Origin: an uncultured Robinsoniella sp.
Lineage (GTDB): Bacteria > Bacillota > Clostridia > Lachnospirales > Lachnospiraceae
NCBI GenBank assembly: GCA_900540475.1
Contig: UQGG01000030.1
Coordinates: 23,946 to 87,945 of the forward strand
DNA length: 64,000 bases
Direction of reading: 5' to 3'
The notes beneath the pieces are model-generated. The model was not told where the DNA came from, made no database searches, and saw only the letters and a list, made by a program, of their open reading frames with translations. This document shows positions 18,338-26,693 of this stretch, piece by piece. Both the position numbers and the translations under genes were made by a program. Position 1 is the first letter of the stretch. Every line of letters begins with the position of its first letter.

Positions 18338-19564
18338 ATGGCAAAATTTCGATATACAGCTAGAGATGTAGAAGGAAAAGTTGTAAAGAAATATGTGGAA
18401 GCATCTAATTATGCAGATGTTTACGATAATATTGAAAAAAATGGATTGCAGCCGGTTAAAATTATTCAGCTAGATAAACAGGAAAAACAAACTAAAGCTA
18501 AAAAACTTTCTTTCAAAACAGTGACTTTATTCTGTAAGCAGTTTGGTTCCATGCTATCTGCCGGTATTCCTTTGGTTAAGGCATTTGATATATTGACAGT
18601 GCAGGCAAAACAAACGGGACAAAGGCAGTTGTACAGAATATATAAGAATATTTATCAGAATATCCAAAAGGGTATGTCTTTGAATGAATGTATGAGAGTT
18701 GAGGGGGATGTATTTCCCCCTATGTTAGTTAATATGGTAAAAGCAGGAGAAGCCAGCGGTAATCTTGATGTTGTGATTCAAAAATGCGGTGTTTATTTTG
18801 AAGCACAGTATAAGTTAAAGAACAAAATTAAATCAGGTTTATTATACCCTAAGATTTTGCTGGTTTTATTAGTTTGTATTGTTGTAGGTTTATTTACGTT
18901 TATTCTTCCTAAATTTTTTGATGTATTCACACAATTGGATATGGAATTGCCGGCAGTTACACAAATCGTTGTATCCATTAGTAATTTTTTTATCTCTAAA
19001 TGGCTGTATATTGTAATAGTAATTGTGGCTATCTGGTTATTATTTACCATATTAATGACTAATTATCAATTTGCTTTTTATATAGATCAAATAAAAACTC
19101 AATTACCTGCTATTAAAGTAGCAACTGAAAAAGTAGCGATTGCTAATTTTAGCAGTACTATGGCAGTGCTTTATGGAAGCGGGGTATCCATGCTGGATTC
19201 TCTGGAAATAGCGTCTTCTATATTATCTAATAAATATTATGAAGATCGGTTTAAGTCTGTAATCAAAGCCGTGGAATCCGGAAAAATGTTATCTGCCTCT
19301 CTGGATAAAGAAAACATATTTGAACCAATGTTTACGTCATTGATGTACGTAGGTGAAGAAGCTGGTAATTTAGAACAGATCTTACAGGATATATCTGAAT
19401 TTTATATGAGTGAGGCAGAAGAAGCTATTGCAAGGATGGTTACATTAATTGAACCAATCATTTTAGTAGTAATAGGATTATTACTGCTTGTAGTCGTGGC
19501 TGCAGTTATACTACCTTCCTTTTCTCTTGCATCACAGGTTACTGATATGGCACAAAATAATTAA
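18338..19564 (+). CDS. pilC: T4P inner-membrane platform protein PilC
   Basis: 408 residues, the usual PilC/GspF length, with the N-terminal basic region (FRYTARDVEGKVVKKYVEAS) and two repeated T2SSF domains. Each carries the Gly/Ala-rich motif (CKQFGSMLSAGIPLVKAFDI; SSTMAVLYGSGVSMLDSLEI). Three membrane helices are visible (about 170-190, 225-245, 375-400), and VKAGEASGNLD and VGEEAGNLEQ are typical. It bridges the cytoplasmic motors to the pilus base. Three bases separate it from the bactofilin gene. Confidence 0.95.
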   Translation: MAKFRYTARDVEGKVVKKYVEASNYADVYDNIEKNGLQPVKIIQLDKQEKQTKAKKLSFKTVTLFCKQFGSMLSAGIPLVKAFDILTVQAKQTGQRQLYRIYKNIYQNIQKGMSLNECMRVEGDVFPPMLVNMVKAGEASGNLDVVIQKCGVYFEAQYKLKNKIKSGLLYPKILLVLLVCIVVGLFTFILPKFFDVFTQLDMELPAVTQIVVSISNFFISKWLYIVIVIVAIWLLFTILMTNYQFAFYIDQIKTQLPAIKVATEKVAIANFSSTMAVLYGSGVSMLDSLEIASSILSNKYYEDRFKSVIKAVESGKMLSASLDKENIFEPMFTSLMYVGEEAGNLEQILQDISEFYMSEAEEAIARMVTLIEPIILVVIGLLLLVVVAAVILPSFSLASQVTDMAQNN

Positions 19565-19575
19565 GGAGGTAATTT

Positions 19576-20643
19576 ATGATCGGAATCGAAATGACAGGCA
19601 ATAGTATTCATATTGTATCCGGATCCCTGACAGGAAAAGGTGTCAGAATATCAGATGCATTCAGCATACCTACTCCATGGGGGGCACTTAGAAATGGTTA
19701 TATAAAAAATGCCAAAGGATTAGCAGGGGAATTAAAGGGTGTATTGTTGGATCACAATCTTATTAAGGAAAAACAAATTTGTTTTGTTGTAGATGGAACA
19801 GCATTAAAGAGGAAAGAAGTAGAAGTACCTGTTGAAAAACGGGAAATTGTATTACAGATAATGCAAAGAGAAATGGGAGAATTGATTGCCGATGAGGACC
19901 ATGTTATTGATTACATAGTAAAAGAAGTTTTTAAAAAAAATAGTAAGAAGTATATGAGATGCGTATTATATGCTATTCCTAAAATTTTTTTGAGAGATTA
20001 TATGGGACTTTGTGAAGAAAGCAGTTTAAATCTAAAAAATATAGATACTTTAAATGAATCCATTATAAAACAATTGGATAAAAAAGACAAAGGCATAATA
20101 AAAGAACAAATCACTGTTTCAATGAAAAAGAAAAAAGTGAAAAAAACAAATAAAAAGAAAACTGAGTCAATTGACAACTTTGAGGTTGAATCAGAGGCTG
20201 AAACCGAAAAGTATAAACGTGTTAGCATTGAGGGGCAGGTGAAATTATGGATAGGGTTATATTATGAAAAAATCAAGATAATGACAAATGGAATTGATGG
20301 TGATATTTTTACAAAGACAATCATGTTGGAAGGATTAAATGTGAATCTTGGTGAAGATACAGAATATGAATCCGAAATTGAAGCTGAAAAAAACATGATG
20401 ATTCTTTATATCAAGGAGATCAAACAGTTTATTGCATTTCAGAAAAGTGTTTTACCGGATCAGCCTGTAGAAAGTATTTATCTGTATGGAGAATTTTCTA
20501 TGCTTGCTAAAATGTGTGAGTTGACAGAGGCTATGGTAGATCTTCCAACTACTTTTATCAGTATTCCCAAAGCAGTTAAGGGAATATCCAATACAGATTA
20601 TCCTAAGTACGCTGGGGCAATTGGCTGCCTGTTAAGGAGTTAA
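19576..20643 (+). CDS. pilM: PilM-like actin-fold protein
   Basis: A 355-residue protein with the N-terminal PilM pattern MIGIEMTGNSIHIV, resembling the actin/FtsA/PilM family. The middle carries an unusual Lys-rich insert (residues about 178-215, MKKKKVKKTNKKKTES). PilM binds the N-terminal tail of PilN on the cytoplasmic face, and the next gene encodes a PilN-like protein. Sequence identity to classical PilM looks low, so the assignment rests on fold signature, length and gene order (PilC-M-N-O). AAGGAGG precedes the ATG. Confidence 0.8.
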   Translation: MIGIEMTGNSIHIVSGSLTGKGVRISDAFSIPTPWGALRNGYIKNAKGLAGELKGVLLDHNLIKEKQICFVVDGTALKRKEVEVPVEKREIVLQIMQREMGELIADEDHVIDYIVKEVFKKNSKKYMRCVLYAIPKIFLRDYMGLCEESSLNLKNIDTLNESIIKQLDKKDKGIIKEQITVSMKKKKVKKTNKKKTESIDNFEVESEAETEKYKRVSIEGQVKLWIGLYYEKIKIMTNGIDGDIFTKTIMLEGLNVNLGEDTEYESEIEAEKNMMILYIKEIKQFIAFQKSVLPDQPVESIYLYGEFSMLAKMCELTEAMVDLPTTFISIPKAVKGISNTDYPKYAGAIGCLLRS

Positions 20644-20647
20644 AAAT

Positions 20648-21337
20648 ATGAGAATAAATCAAAGGGACAGGGATATTAATTTTTATATTAGCTTACATGA
20701 AAGTGAAAATCCGGAAAAATTAAAAGCGCGTCGCTCAAGTAATGCAGTATTTCTTGTATGTGCATTAATGTTGGGCGGAGTTATGGTTATTTATGCGTTG
20801 GCATGGAATCAAAATCTACAGGTAGAGCGGCAAATCGCTAGTACTCGGGCGTATATACAGGATGAAAATAATCTGAAGCAGTATAATGAAAAACTGGCAA
20901 TAAAGGCGAAGGCAAAGAAGATTGAAGATTACAACAATGCTTCTGTGCGATATTTAAAACAGTTAGAAAATAGTGCCCGTTTTTCAAATAAGTGGGTTGA
21001 TTTTTTTTCTACAGAAATGGCTAAGACAATTGGAGGCGAAAGCGAGATTATTAGTTATAGCTATTCAGGAAATATACTTTCTTTACAATGTAGAACATAT
21101 GATGAAAAAAATCCAAAATTATTTGCCCAGCATTTAAGTGAGATGAAAAAGATAGACGGCACAATAATGTTTTCAGATATTGAATATACAGGTTTTGATT
21201 ATCAAAAGGGAAGCTTTGGTGAAATGACTTATAATTTTGACCTAAAGATTACACTTTGGCAGGTAGAATCTGCTACCACAGAAGTTTTCCAACCAGAAGT
21301 AGCAGAAACATCAAATCAAACAGAGTCTGAACAGTAG
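20648..21337 (+). CDS. pilN: PilN-like protein
   Basis: A 229-residue bitopic protein. The cytoplasmic tail begins MRINQRDRDINFYIS, close to the NLLP-type PilM-binding motif region. One membrane helix (about 35-55) is followed by a coiled coil and an extracytoplasmic domain. It lies four bases after the PilM-like gene and directly before PilO. The recognition is mainly by topology and gene order. Confidence 0.78.
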   Translation: MRINQRDRDINFYISLHESENPEKLKARRSSNAVFLVCALMLGGVMVIYALAWNQNLQVERQIASTRAYIQDENNLKQYNEKLAIKAKAKKIEDYNNASVRYLKQLENSARFSNKWVDFFSTEMAKTIGGESEIISYSYSGNILSLQCRTYDEKNPKLFAQHLSEMKKIDGTIMFSDIEYTGFDYQKGSFGEMTYNFDLKITLWQVESATTEVFQPEVAETSNQTESEQ

Positions 21338-21354
21338 AAAAGGGGGATTAAATA

Positions 21355-22026
21355 ATGAATTTTTCTGTCACTGAAAGTCAAAAAAAGCTTATTATGCTTC
21401 TTTTTACAATTATGTTCAGCGTCTTGATCATTACCTTGGGGGTACAATCAGTCTACGACAAAATCAAAGTAAATAAGGAAGAACTGACAACATTAAAAGA
21501 TCAAGAAGATGGGATTCGTGGAGTTATTGAAGATGTTACAATTGAGTCAAATTATGAAAAGTTAAAAAAAGAAAGTAAGATGACTTTTGAACAGAATTAC
21601 AAGAGTTTTAAAGCAAATGAAAAAATTGAAGAAATAGTTACCGGATTGGGACTGAAACTGAACGCAATTAGTATTACACCTTATGTAGGTGTGGATTCGG
21701 TTACTTATGAACAAAGTATTGTGCAACCTAAAAGTAGGAAAGAATATACAGAAATGCAGACAGATATGTCAGGAGAATTAATGAATCTTTTTTTGGTTTC
21801 ACAAATATCAATTAGGTTAGAGGTTAATGATGATCAGTGTTTACAAGTAATTAATGCTATCAATAATATACCTCCGGAAGGTTTGGGCGAAAACAATATA
21901 GAACGATACTGTCTTCAGATACCTTCTGTTGACTATGAACCCCAGGGAGATGTAGTACGGGAAGTGTCATTTCTGGTAAACATGTATGGTATGACACCGC
22001 CGCCTATTGAGGAGGAAGCTCAGTGA
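21355..22026 (+). CDS. pilO: PilO-like protein
   Basis: A 223-residue bitopic protein with a short cytoplasmic N-terminus, one helix (about 13-32), a coiled-coil segment and a ferredoxin-like periplasmic-type domain. This is the layout of PilO, which heterodimerises with PilN. GGGGG-type ribosome site. The 3' end overlaps the prepilin peptidase GTG by four bases. No PilP or secretin follows, as expected in a Gram-positive cell. Confidence 0.75.
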   Translation: MNFSVTESQKKLIMLLFTIMFSVLIITLGVQSVYDKIKVNKEELTTLKDQEDGIRGVIEDVTIESNYEKLKKESKMTFEQNYKSFKANEKIEEIVTGLGLKLNAISITPYVGVDSVTYEQSIVQPKSRKEYTEMQTDMSGELMNLFLVSQISIRLEVNDDQCLQVINAINNIPPEGLGENNIERYCLQIPSVDYEPQGDVVREVSFLVNMYGMTPPPIEEEAQ

Positions 22027-22781
22027 TTGATTTAAGTTATATCATTTTATACGCAGTAATTGCAGGAATTATAGTAGGCAGTTTTTTGAATGTATGTATA
22101 TACAGAATACCCAGAGAGATTTCTGTGAATGGAAATCATGGTAGATCTATGTGTACGGAATGTAAAAAAACATTGAGATGGTTCGATTTGATTCCGGTTA
22201 TCAGTTATTGTATTTTGGGAGGAAAATGCAGATTTTGTAAAAAGCATATATCTCTTCGTTATCCGGTTATCGAACTTTTAAACGGAATTTTATGGGGGTT
22301 CGCAGCTTATATTTGGGGAAAGAGTTGGAATACAGTTTTATACTGTATTTTCTTTTCTGTTTTGATTATAGTCTGTATGATTGACTGGGATACAATGGAA
22401 ATTCCTTATCGGTTTGAATTTATTATATTTGGGCTTGGAGTGGTATCTGTTCTAATTAATGGCACAGGAAGTATATTAGATCAAATCGTTGGTATTTTTG
22501 CAATCAGCGTGCCTATGATTCTCATAACTTTGTTATGTGGAGGATTTGGAGGAGGAGACATTCAACTGATGGCAGTTTCGGGTTTTTTGCTGGGGTGGAA
22601 AGCTAACATAGTTGCAATGTTAACAGCGGTGATTATAGCAGGAATATATGGGATTGTAGTTATCATTCATAAGAAAAAAAGAAAATTGAAAATACCTTTT
22701 GGTCCATTTCTATCATTTGGTCTTATATTTGCTTCCATCTGGGGAAATAAGATTTTTGAATGGTATATCGGATTATATTAA
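22023..22781 (+). CDS. pilD: Prepilin peptidase / methyltransferase (PilD)
   Basis: A 252-residue A24 aspartic prepilin peptidase. It keeps the N-terminal methyltransferase-type zinc region with two Cys pairs (CTECKK and CRFCKK) around the RWFDLIPVISY motif. It has several membrane helices and both catalytic Asp regions (DWDTMEIP and GGGDIQLM). It removes the leader after Gly and N-methylates the mature residue of prepilins. The start codon is GTG, supported by GAGGAGGAAG upstream and the four-base overlap with pilO. Candidate substrates here are the four small prepilins and the giant protein at 26694. Confidence 0.95.
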   Translation: MIDLSYIILYAVIAGIIVGSFLNVCIYRIPREISVNGNHGRSMCTECKKTLRWFDLIPVISYCILGGKCRFCKKHISLRYPVIELLNGILWGFAAYIWGKSWNTVLYCIFFSVLIIVCMIDWDTMEIPYRFEFIIFGLGVVSVLINGTGSILDQIVGIFAISVPMILITLLCGGFGGGDIQLMAVSGFLLGWKANIVAMLTAVIIAGIYGIVVIIHKKKRKLKIPFGPFLSFGLIFASIWGNKIFEWYIGLY

Positions 22782-22794
22782 AGGAGACAAATTT

Positions 22795-24489
22795 ATGGAT
22801 AATGAACAAAATAAAAGTTTGGAAATGATACTGGTTAAAATGGGGCTTTTGAATGAAGAGGGTTTACTAAAAGCAGTAGAAGCAAAAAAAATAAGTCCCC
22901 AAAAAACCTTGAGTACCATACTATTAGAAAAAAATATTATATCTGAATTTGATTATATCCGTGCTATGGGAGTTAAGTATAATTTGCCTCTAGTTAATCT
23001 TGCTGCACAGAAAATATCTCCGGCGATCCTGCGATATATATCAGAAGAAGATGCAAAAAAAAATGTAATTATACCTGTACATGAAACAGAATACTTACTT
23101 CATGTTGCAACAGACAATCCTTTTAAACAGGTACTATTTGAAAAACTCAGTCAACTTTGCGGTAAGCAGGTCTCTGTTTTGCTGGCAACCAAAAATGATA
23201 TTGAAGAAGCAATCAGGCAAAACTATATTCAGCAAAGTGTAAATAATATTATGGCACGGATAGAGGAGGAATTTGGAAAAGGAGAAGAGACAGAGGAAGA
23301 GATCTTTACATTTGATGATAGTCTTCAAAATGATTCAATTGTGAAAGCGGTAGGGGTAATTCTGGAACAGGGTTATCAGAGGAAGGCAAGTGATATTCAT
23401 ATTGAGCCTATTGAAAATTATGTGACTGTCAGACTTCGAATTGACGGCGAACTAATAGAAACTATGTCCTTTGCAAAAACAGCATTTGGACATCTGCTAA
23501 GCCGATTTAAGGTTCTTGGTGGGCTGGATATTGCAGAGAAACGTTTGCCTCAGGATGGAAGGATGAATGTTCTTTTAGATGGAGAAAAGGTGAATATGAG
23601 AATATCTACGCTCCCTACTATATTTGGTGAGAAGATTGTTATCCGTATTCTTGGAACGAGTAATCCGGAAGATATCCTGGGGATAGAAGATCTGCATATG
23701 GGACTGAATCAACCTAAATTTGAAAAAACATTAAATGCTCCAAATGGAATTGTATTAATTACGGGACCTACTGGCAGTGGAAAGACAACTACAGTATACG
23801 CGGCACTAAAAATGTTAGCAAAATCCACTATAAATGTAATAACAGTAGAGGATCCGGTAGAGAAGATTTTGCCCCACATTAATCAGGTACAGGTAAATAC
23901 AAAAAGCGGGCTTACTTTTGCTACGGGACTTCGTTCTATTCTCAGACAGGATCCGGATATAGTAATGATAGGCGAAATTCGTGATGCGGAAACAGCCGAA
24001 ATTGGAGCAAGAGCAGCGATAACTGGTCATCTGGTTATTGCAACTATGCATACAAATGATGCAGCGTCTGCATTTATGCGCTTGATCGATATGGGGGTGG
24101 AACCGTATATGGTTGCATCCTCAATTGTCTGCGTGGTAGCACAGAGACTTGTAAAAAAAATCTGTAAATATTGTAAGGAAGAGTATGCTCCAGAACCGGA
24201 GGAGTTGGTGGAGTGGGAAGGAGAACTACCTGAAAAATTACATCATGGAAGGGGATGCCCAATGTGTAATAATACTGGATATCTTGGCAGAATGGCAGTT
24301 TATGAGATTGTAGAGATGGACAATAAAGTAAAAAGATTTGTTGTACAAAAGGCTGAGAGTTATGTCATTAAAGAATACCTTAAGGAGGAAAAGGGATTTC
24401 TTGATTTGGGACTTCATATGCAGGAATTAGTGAAACAAGGCATAACTACTACACAGGAATTGAAAAAAATAAAAACATCATTAGATTAA
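22795..24489 (+). CDS. pilB: T4P extension ATPase PilB
   Basis: A 564-residue GspE/PilB ATPase. It has an N-terminal T2SSE_N-like domain (about 1-140), Walker A GPTGSGKTTT at about 324-333, an Asp box and Walker B region (QDPDIVMIGEIRDAET), a His box (GHLVIATMHTND), and the zinc tetracysteine CKYC...CPMC near 455-490 that marks PilB rather than PilT. ATG 22795 is chosen over an upstream in-frame start at 22699 because AAGGAGAC lies immediately before it and the upstream codons overlap pilD. Confidence 0.95.
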   Translation: MDNEQNKSLEMILVKMGLLNEEGLLKAVEAKKISPQKTLSTILLEKNIISEFDYIRAMGVKYNLPLVNLAAQKISPAILRYISEEDAKKNVIIPVHETEYLLHVATDNPFKQVLFEKLSQLCGKQVSVLLATKNDIEEAIRQNYIQQSVNNIMARIEEEFGKGEETEEEIFTFDDSLQNDSIVKAVGVILEQGYQRKASDIHIEPIENYVTVRLRIDGELIETMSFAKTAFGHLLSRFKVLGGLDIAEKRLPQDGRMNVLLDGEKVNMRISTLPTIFGEKIVIRILGTSNPEDILGIEDLHMGLNQPKFEKTLNAPNGIVLITGPTGSGKTTTVYAALKMLAKSTINVITVEDPVEKILPHINQVQVNTKSGLTFATGLRSILRQDPDIVMIGEIRDAETAEIGARAAITGHLVIATMHTNDAASAFMRLIDMGVEPYMVASSIVCVVAQRLVKKICKYCKEEYAPEPEELVEWEGELPEKLHHGRGCPMCNNTGYLGRMAVYEIVEMDNKVKRFVVQKAESYVIKEYLKEEKGFLDLGLHMQELVKQGITTTQELKKIKTSLD

Positions 24490-24503
24490 AAGGGGTTGGA
24501 ATC

Positions 24504-25586
24504 ATGAATAACGAAATTGAAAAAAGGCAGATAATTGATATTCTTCTGGAAACATGCAGGGACTGGAAAGTATCAGATCTACATTTTACAAAAGGACTTC
24601 CACCTATTATGCGCATTCATGGAAGCCTAGAAAAAATGAAAGAAGTAGGCATTTTAAATGAAAATCAGATACGGGCATTGGCAGATTCTATGTTGGTACA
24701 AGTGAAAAAAAGATATGCATTTGGTCAGGATGTGGATTTTTGTTATGTTTCTTCAGATGGTAATCGTAACCGTGTGAATATTTACACGCAATATGGAAGC
24801 CCTGGCATAGCAATACGTTTGCTAAATGATACTATACCTACAATGGATGAATTGAATCTTCCTGAATTATTTAAAAAACTTGCTATGTATCCGAGAGGGC
24901 TTCTACTGGTAACCGGACCAACTGGAAGTGGTAAGTCAACGACATTGGCATCAATCATTAATTATATCAATATGAATAAACAATGCCACATTTTAACCTT
25001 TGAAGATCCTATCGAGTACAAGCATGAACATAAAAGATCTATGGTTAATCAAAGGGAAGTGGGGAGAGATGTAGATACATTTGCAGGTGCTTTAAAGAGT
25101 GCTCTTCGAGAAGATCCCGATGTGATTCAAGTTGGAGAAATGCGTGATCTGGAAACTACTTCTGCTGCAATTACGGCAGCAGAGACTGGGCATTATGTTC
25201 TTTCTACATTACATACGACTGGAGCAGCCAGCACCCTGGACCGTATTATTGACCAGTATCCGGCAAGCCAGCAAGATGAGGTCAGAATTCTTTTGGCACA
25301 GGTATTAAGAGGGGTAATTACCCAGACTTTAATCCCGAAAGCAGATGGTACAGGGCGAATAGCTGCATTTGAAATCTTATTGTGCAATGATGCCGTATCA
25401 AATATGATACGTGAAAATAAGTGTCATCAGATTGCATCCGTATTGCAGACTGGTCAGAAGGCAGGAATGCAGTCATTGGATTTTCATATAGCGAAATTAA
25501 TACAGACAAATATTATTACTTACGATGCAGGTATTGAACGGTGCGTTGACAAGCAAATGGTTAACAAATATCTGGTTAATAAGTAA
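24504..25586 (+). CDS. pilT: T4P retraction ATPase PilT
   Basis: A 360-residue PilT/PilU-type ATPase. It has Walker A GPTGSGKSTT (about 137-146), Walker B EDPDVIQVGEMRDLET, a His box GHYVLSTLHTTGAAST, and the AIR-like C-terminal helix. It lacks the zinc cysteines of PilB. Its presence implies a retractable pilus, consistent with twitching or DNA/surface interaction. It is the last gene of the contiguous assembly operon; no clear terminator follows. Confidence 0.93.
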   Translation: MNNEIEKRQIIDILLETCRDWKVSDLHFTKGLPPIMRIHGSLEKMKEVGILNENQIRALADSMLVQVKKRYAFGQDVDFCYVSSDGNRNRVNIYTQYGSPGIAIRLLNDTIPTMDELNLPELFKKLAMYPRGLLLVTGPTGSGKSTTLASIINYINMNKQCHILTFEDPIEYKHEHKRSMVNQREVGRDVDTFAGALKSALREDPDVIQVGEMRDLETTSAAITAAETGHYVLSTLHTTGAASTLDRIIDQYPASQQDEVRILLAQVLRGVITQTLIPKADGTGRIAAFEILLCNDAVSNMIRENKCHQIASVLQTGQKAGMQSLDFHIAKLIQTNIITYDAGIERCVDKQMVNKYLVNK

Positions 25587-25859
25587 AAAAACGTTCATAT
25601 TTGATTTTTGAGTTATTAAATTAATGGTTTTATGTCGAAAAAACAACCTTTTAATACATAGACAATTAAAACATTACACTTTGTAAGCGATTGAATACAA
25701 AAATGGTAAAAAATCTGTTTTTTTTGTTATTTTATATGAGTAGCTGGCAGTAATAATTTACTGAAGCAGAAAAAGTATCTGAAAAGAAAATGGAGGGAGG
25801 AAAAAAATAAAGAATAACAGATACAAACGATTATAAATTAAAAAAACGGAGGATAAGAA
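25587..25859 (+). promoter_or_regulatory. pilA leader region with Spo0A-box-like site
   Basis: This 273-bp AT-rich gap separates pilT from the major pilin gene. TGTCGAA at 25633-25639 is an exact Spo0A-box heptamer. TAGACA with a 17-bp gap to TGTAAG is a poor candidate promoter. A long leader (GGAGGGAGG near 25792-25800 and the functional CGGAGG just before the ATG) suggests a structured 5' UTR. No c-di-GMP riboswitch core was found here. Confidence 0.4.
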
Positions 25860-26456
25860 ATGCAAAAATTAAGAGAAAAATTTAGGAACAAAAAAGGTTT
25901 CACATTGGTTGAAATGATCGTAGTATTAGCAATTATTGGTATATTAATTGCTTTAGTTGCACCTAATGTTGCAAGAATTATTAAAGATGGTCAGGAAACA
26001 GCTGACTCAGCAAGAGCGAAAAACTTTATGACATCAGCTCAGGCATTTGCTACACGTAATGTAGCAGCTGGACGTGCTATTGATAATACAGGTGGTACTC
26101 TGTATGCAGGTACAACAGTTTATACAGTTAAGCTTGATAGTACTGATATGGATGATAACTTATTGACATTCTTTAGTGTAGTTCCTGTGTCACCGGCTAC
26201 TACTGTTCCGGCAAAAGATCATTTTATTGCAGCCGGCGGAGATGCATATTTTACCCCGAATGATTTAAAAGGCACTGATGAGATCTACTTATATATTACA
26301 AGCGAAGGTGCTATTATGGGTGCAGTATATGCTAATGGTGGAGTTGTAAAAGGTGTTTCAGGTGTATCACCAGATACAGCAGTAACAGAGTTTAATACAG
26401 CAACAATGAGAAATGGTACTATTGACGCTTCGGGTGAAATTACAGTTGCACCATAA
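25860..26456 (+). CDS. pilA: Major type IV prepilin
   Basis: A 198-residue class III prepilin with leader MQKLREKFRNKKG and mature start FTLVEMIVVLAIIGILIALV, including Glu5 and the classic hydrophobic spine. The C-terminal part is Gly/Ala/Thr-rich with no Cys, so there is no disulphide D-loop, as is usual for Gram-positive pilins. Ribosome site CGGAGG. It stands alone with its own leader region after the assembly operon, which fits a strongly expressed structural subunit. Confidence 0.93.
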   Translation: MQKLREKFRNKKGFTLVEMIVVLAIIGILIALVAPNVARIIKDGQETADSARAKNFMTSAQAFATRNVAAGRAIDNTGGTLYAGTTVYTVKLDSTDMDDNLLTFFSVVPVSPATTVPAKDHFIAAGGDAYFTPNDLKGTDEIYLYITSEGAIMGAVYANGGVVKGVSGVSPDTAVTEFNTATMRNGTIDASGEITVAP

Positions 26457-26493
26457 GGAATAATACATAGACATTTATATCATAACAGCAGGA

Positions 26494-26519
26494 GACTTCT
26501 GGCGCAACACCCAGAAGTC
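26494..26519 (+). other. Hairpin downstream of pilA
   Basis: GACTTCTGG and CCAGAAGTC form a perfect 9-bp stem with an eight-base loop; flanking AGCA/TGCT extend it with mismatches. There is no U-tract, so it is not a standard terminator. It lies immediately before the larger inverted repeat at 26522. Confidence 0.7.
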
Positions 26520-26521
26520 AC

Positions 26522-26607
26522 TTGCTGGCTTTAAATGAATGTTTCGCAAATCTTCCCCTTTCTCCCTGTACAACGGGGAGGGCGGAGCATTCATTTAAAG
26601 CCAGCAA
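26522..26607 (+). repeat. 86-bp long inverted repeat between pilA and the giant gene
   Basis: Perfect 20-bp arms at 26522-26541 and 26588-26607 (TTGCTGGCTTTAAATGAATG and its complement) enclose 46 bases, which themselves can fold (CTCCC / GGGAG). No T-run follows. It may be a miniature palindromic repeat or an RNA structure protecting pilA mRNA and limiting read-through into the giant gene. Confidence 0.85.
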
Positions 26608-26693
26608 CTCAAGTGTAACAAAATGGCATGTGACAGAAATTATCAGCATCTAAAAAATGCAGCGCTGACTGCTTTGAAAGGAGGTGACTGTAT

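Noticed and set aside
25587..25859. c-di-GMP riboswitch upstream of pilA (as in C. difficile)
   Set aside because: No GCAAAGC/GACGCAAAGC core with GAAA loop is present on either strand here.
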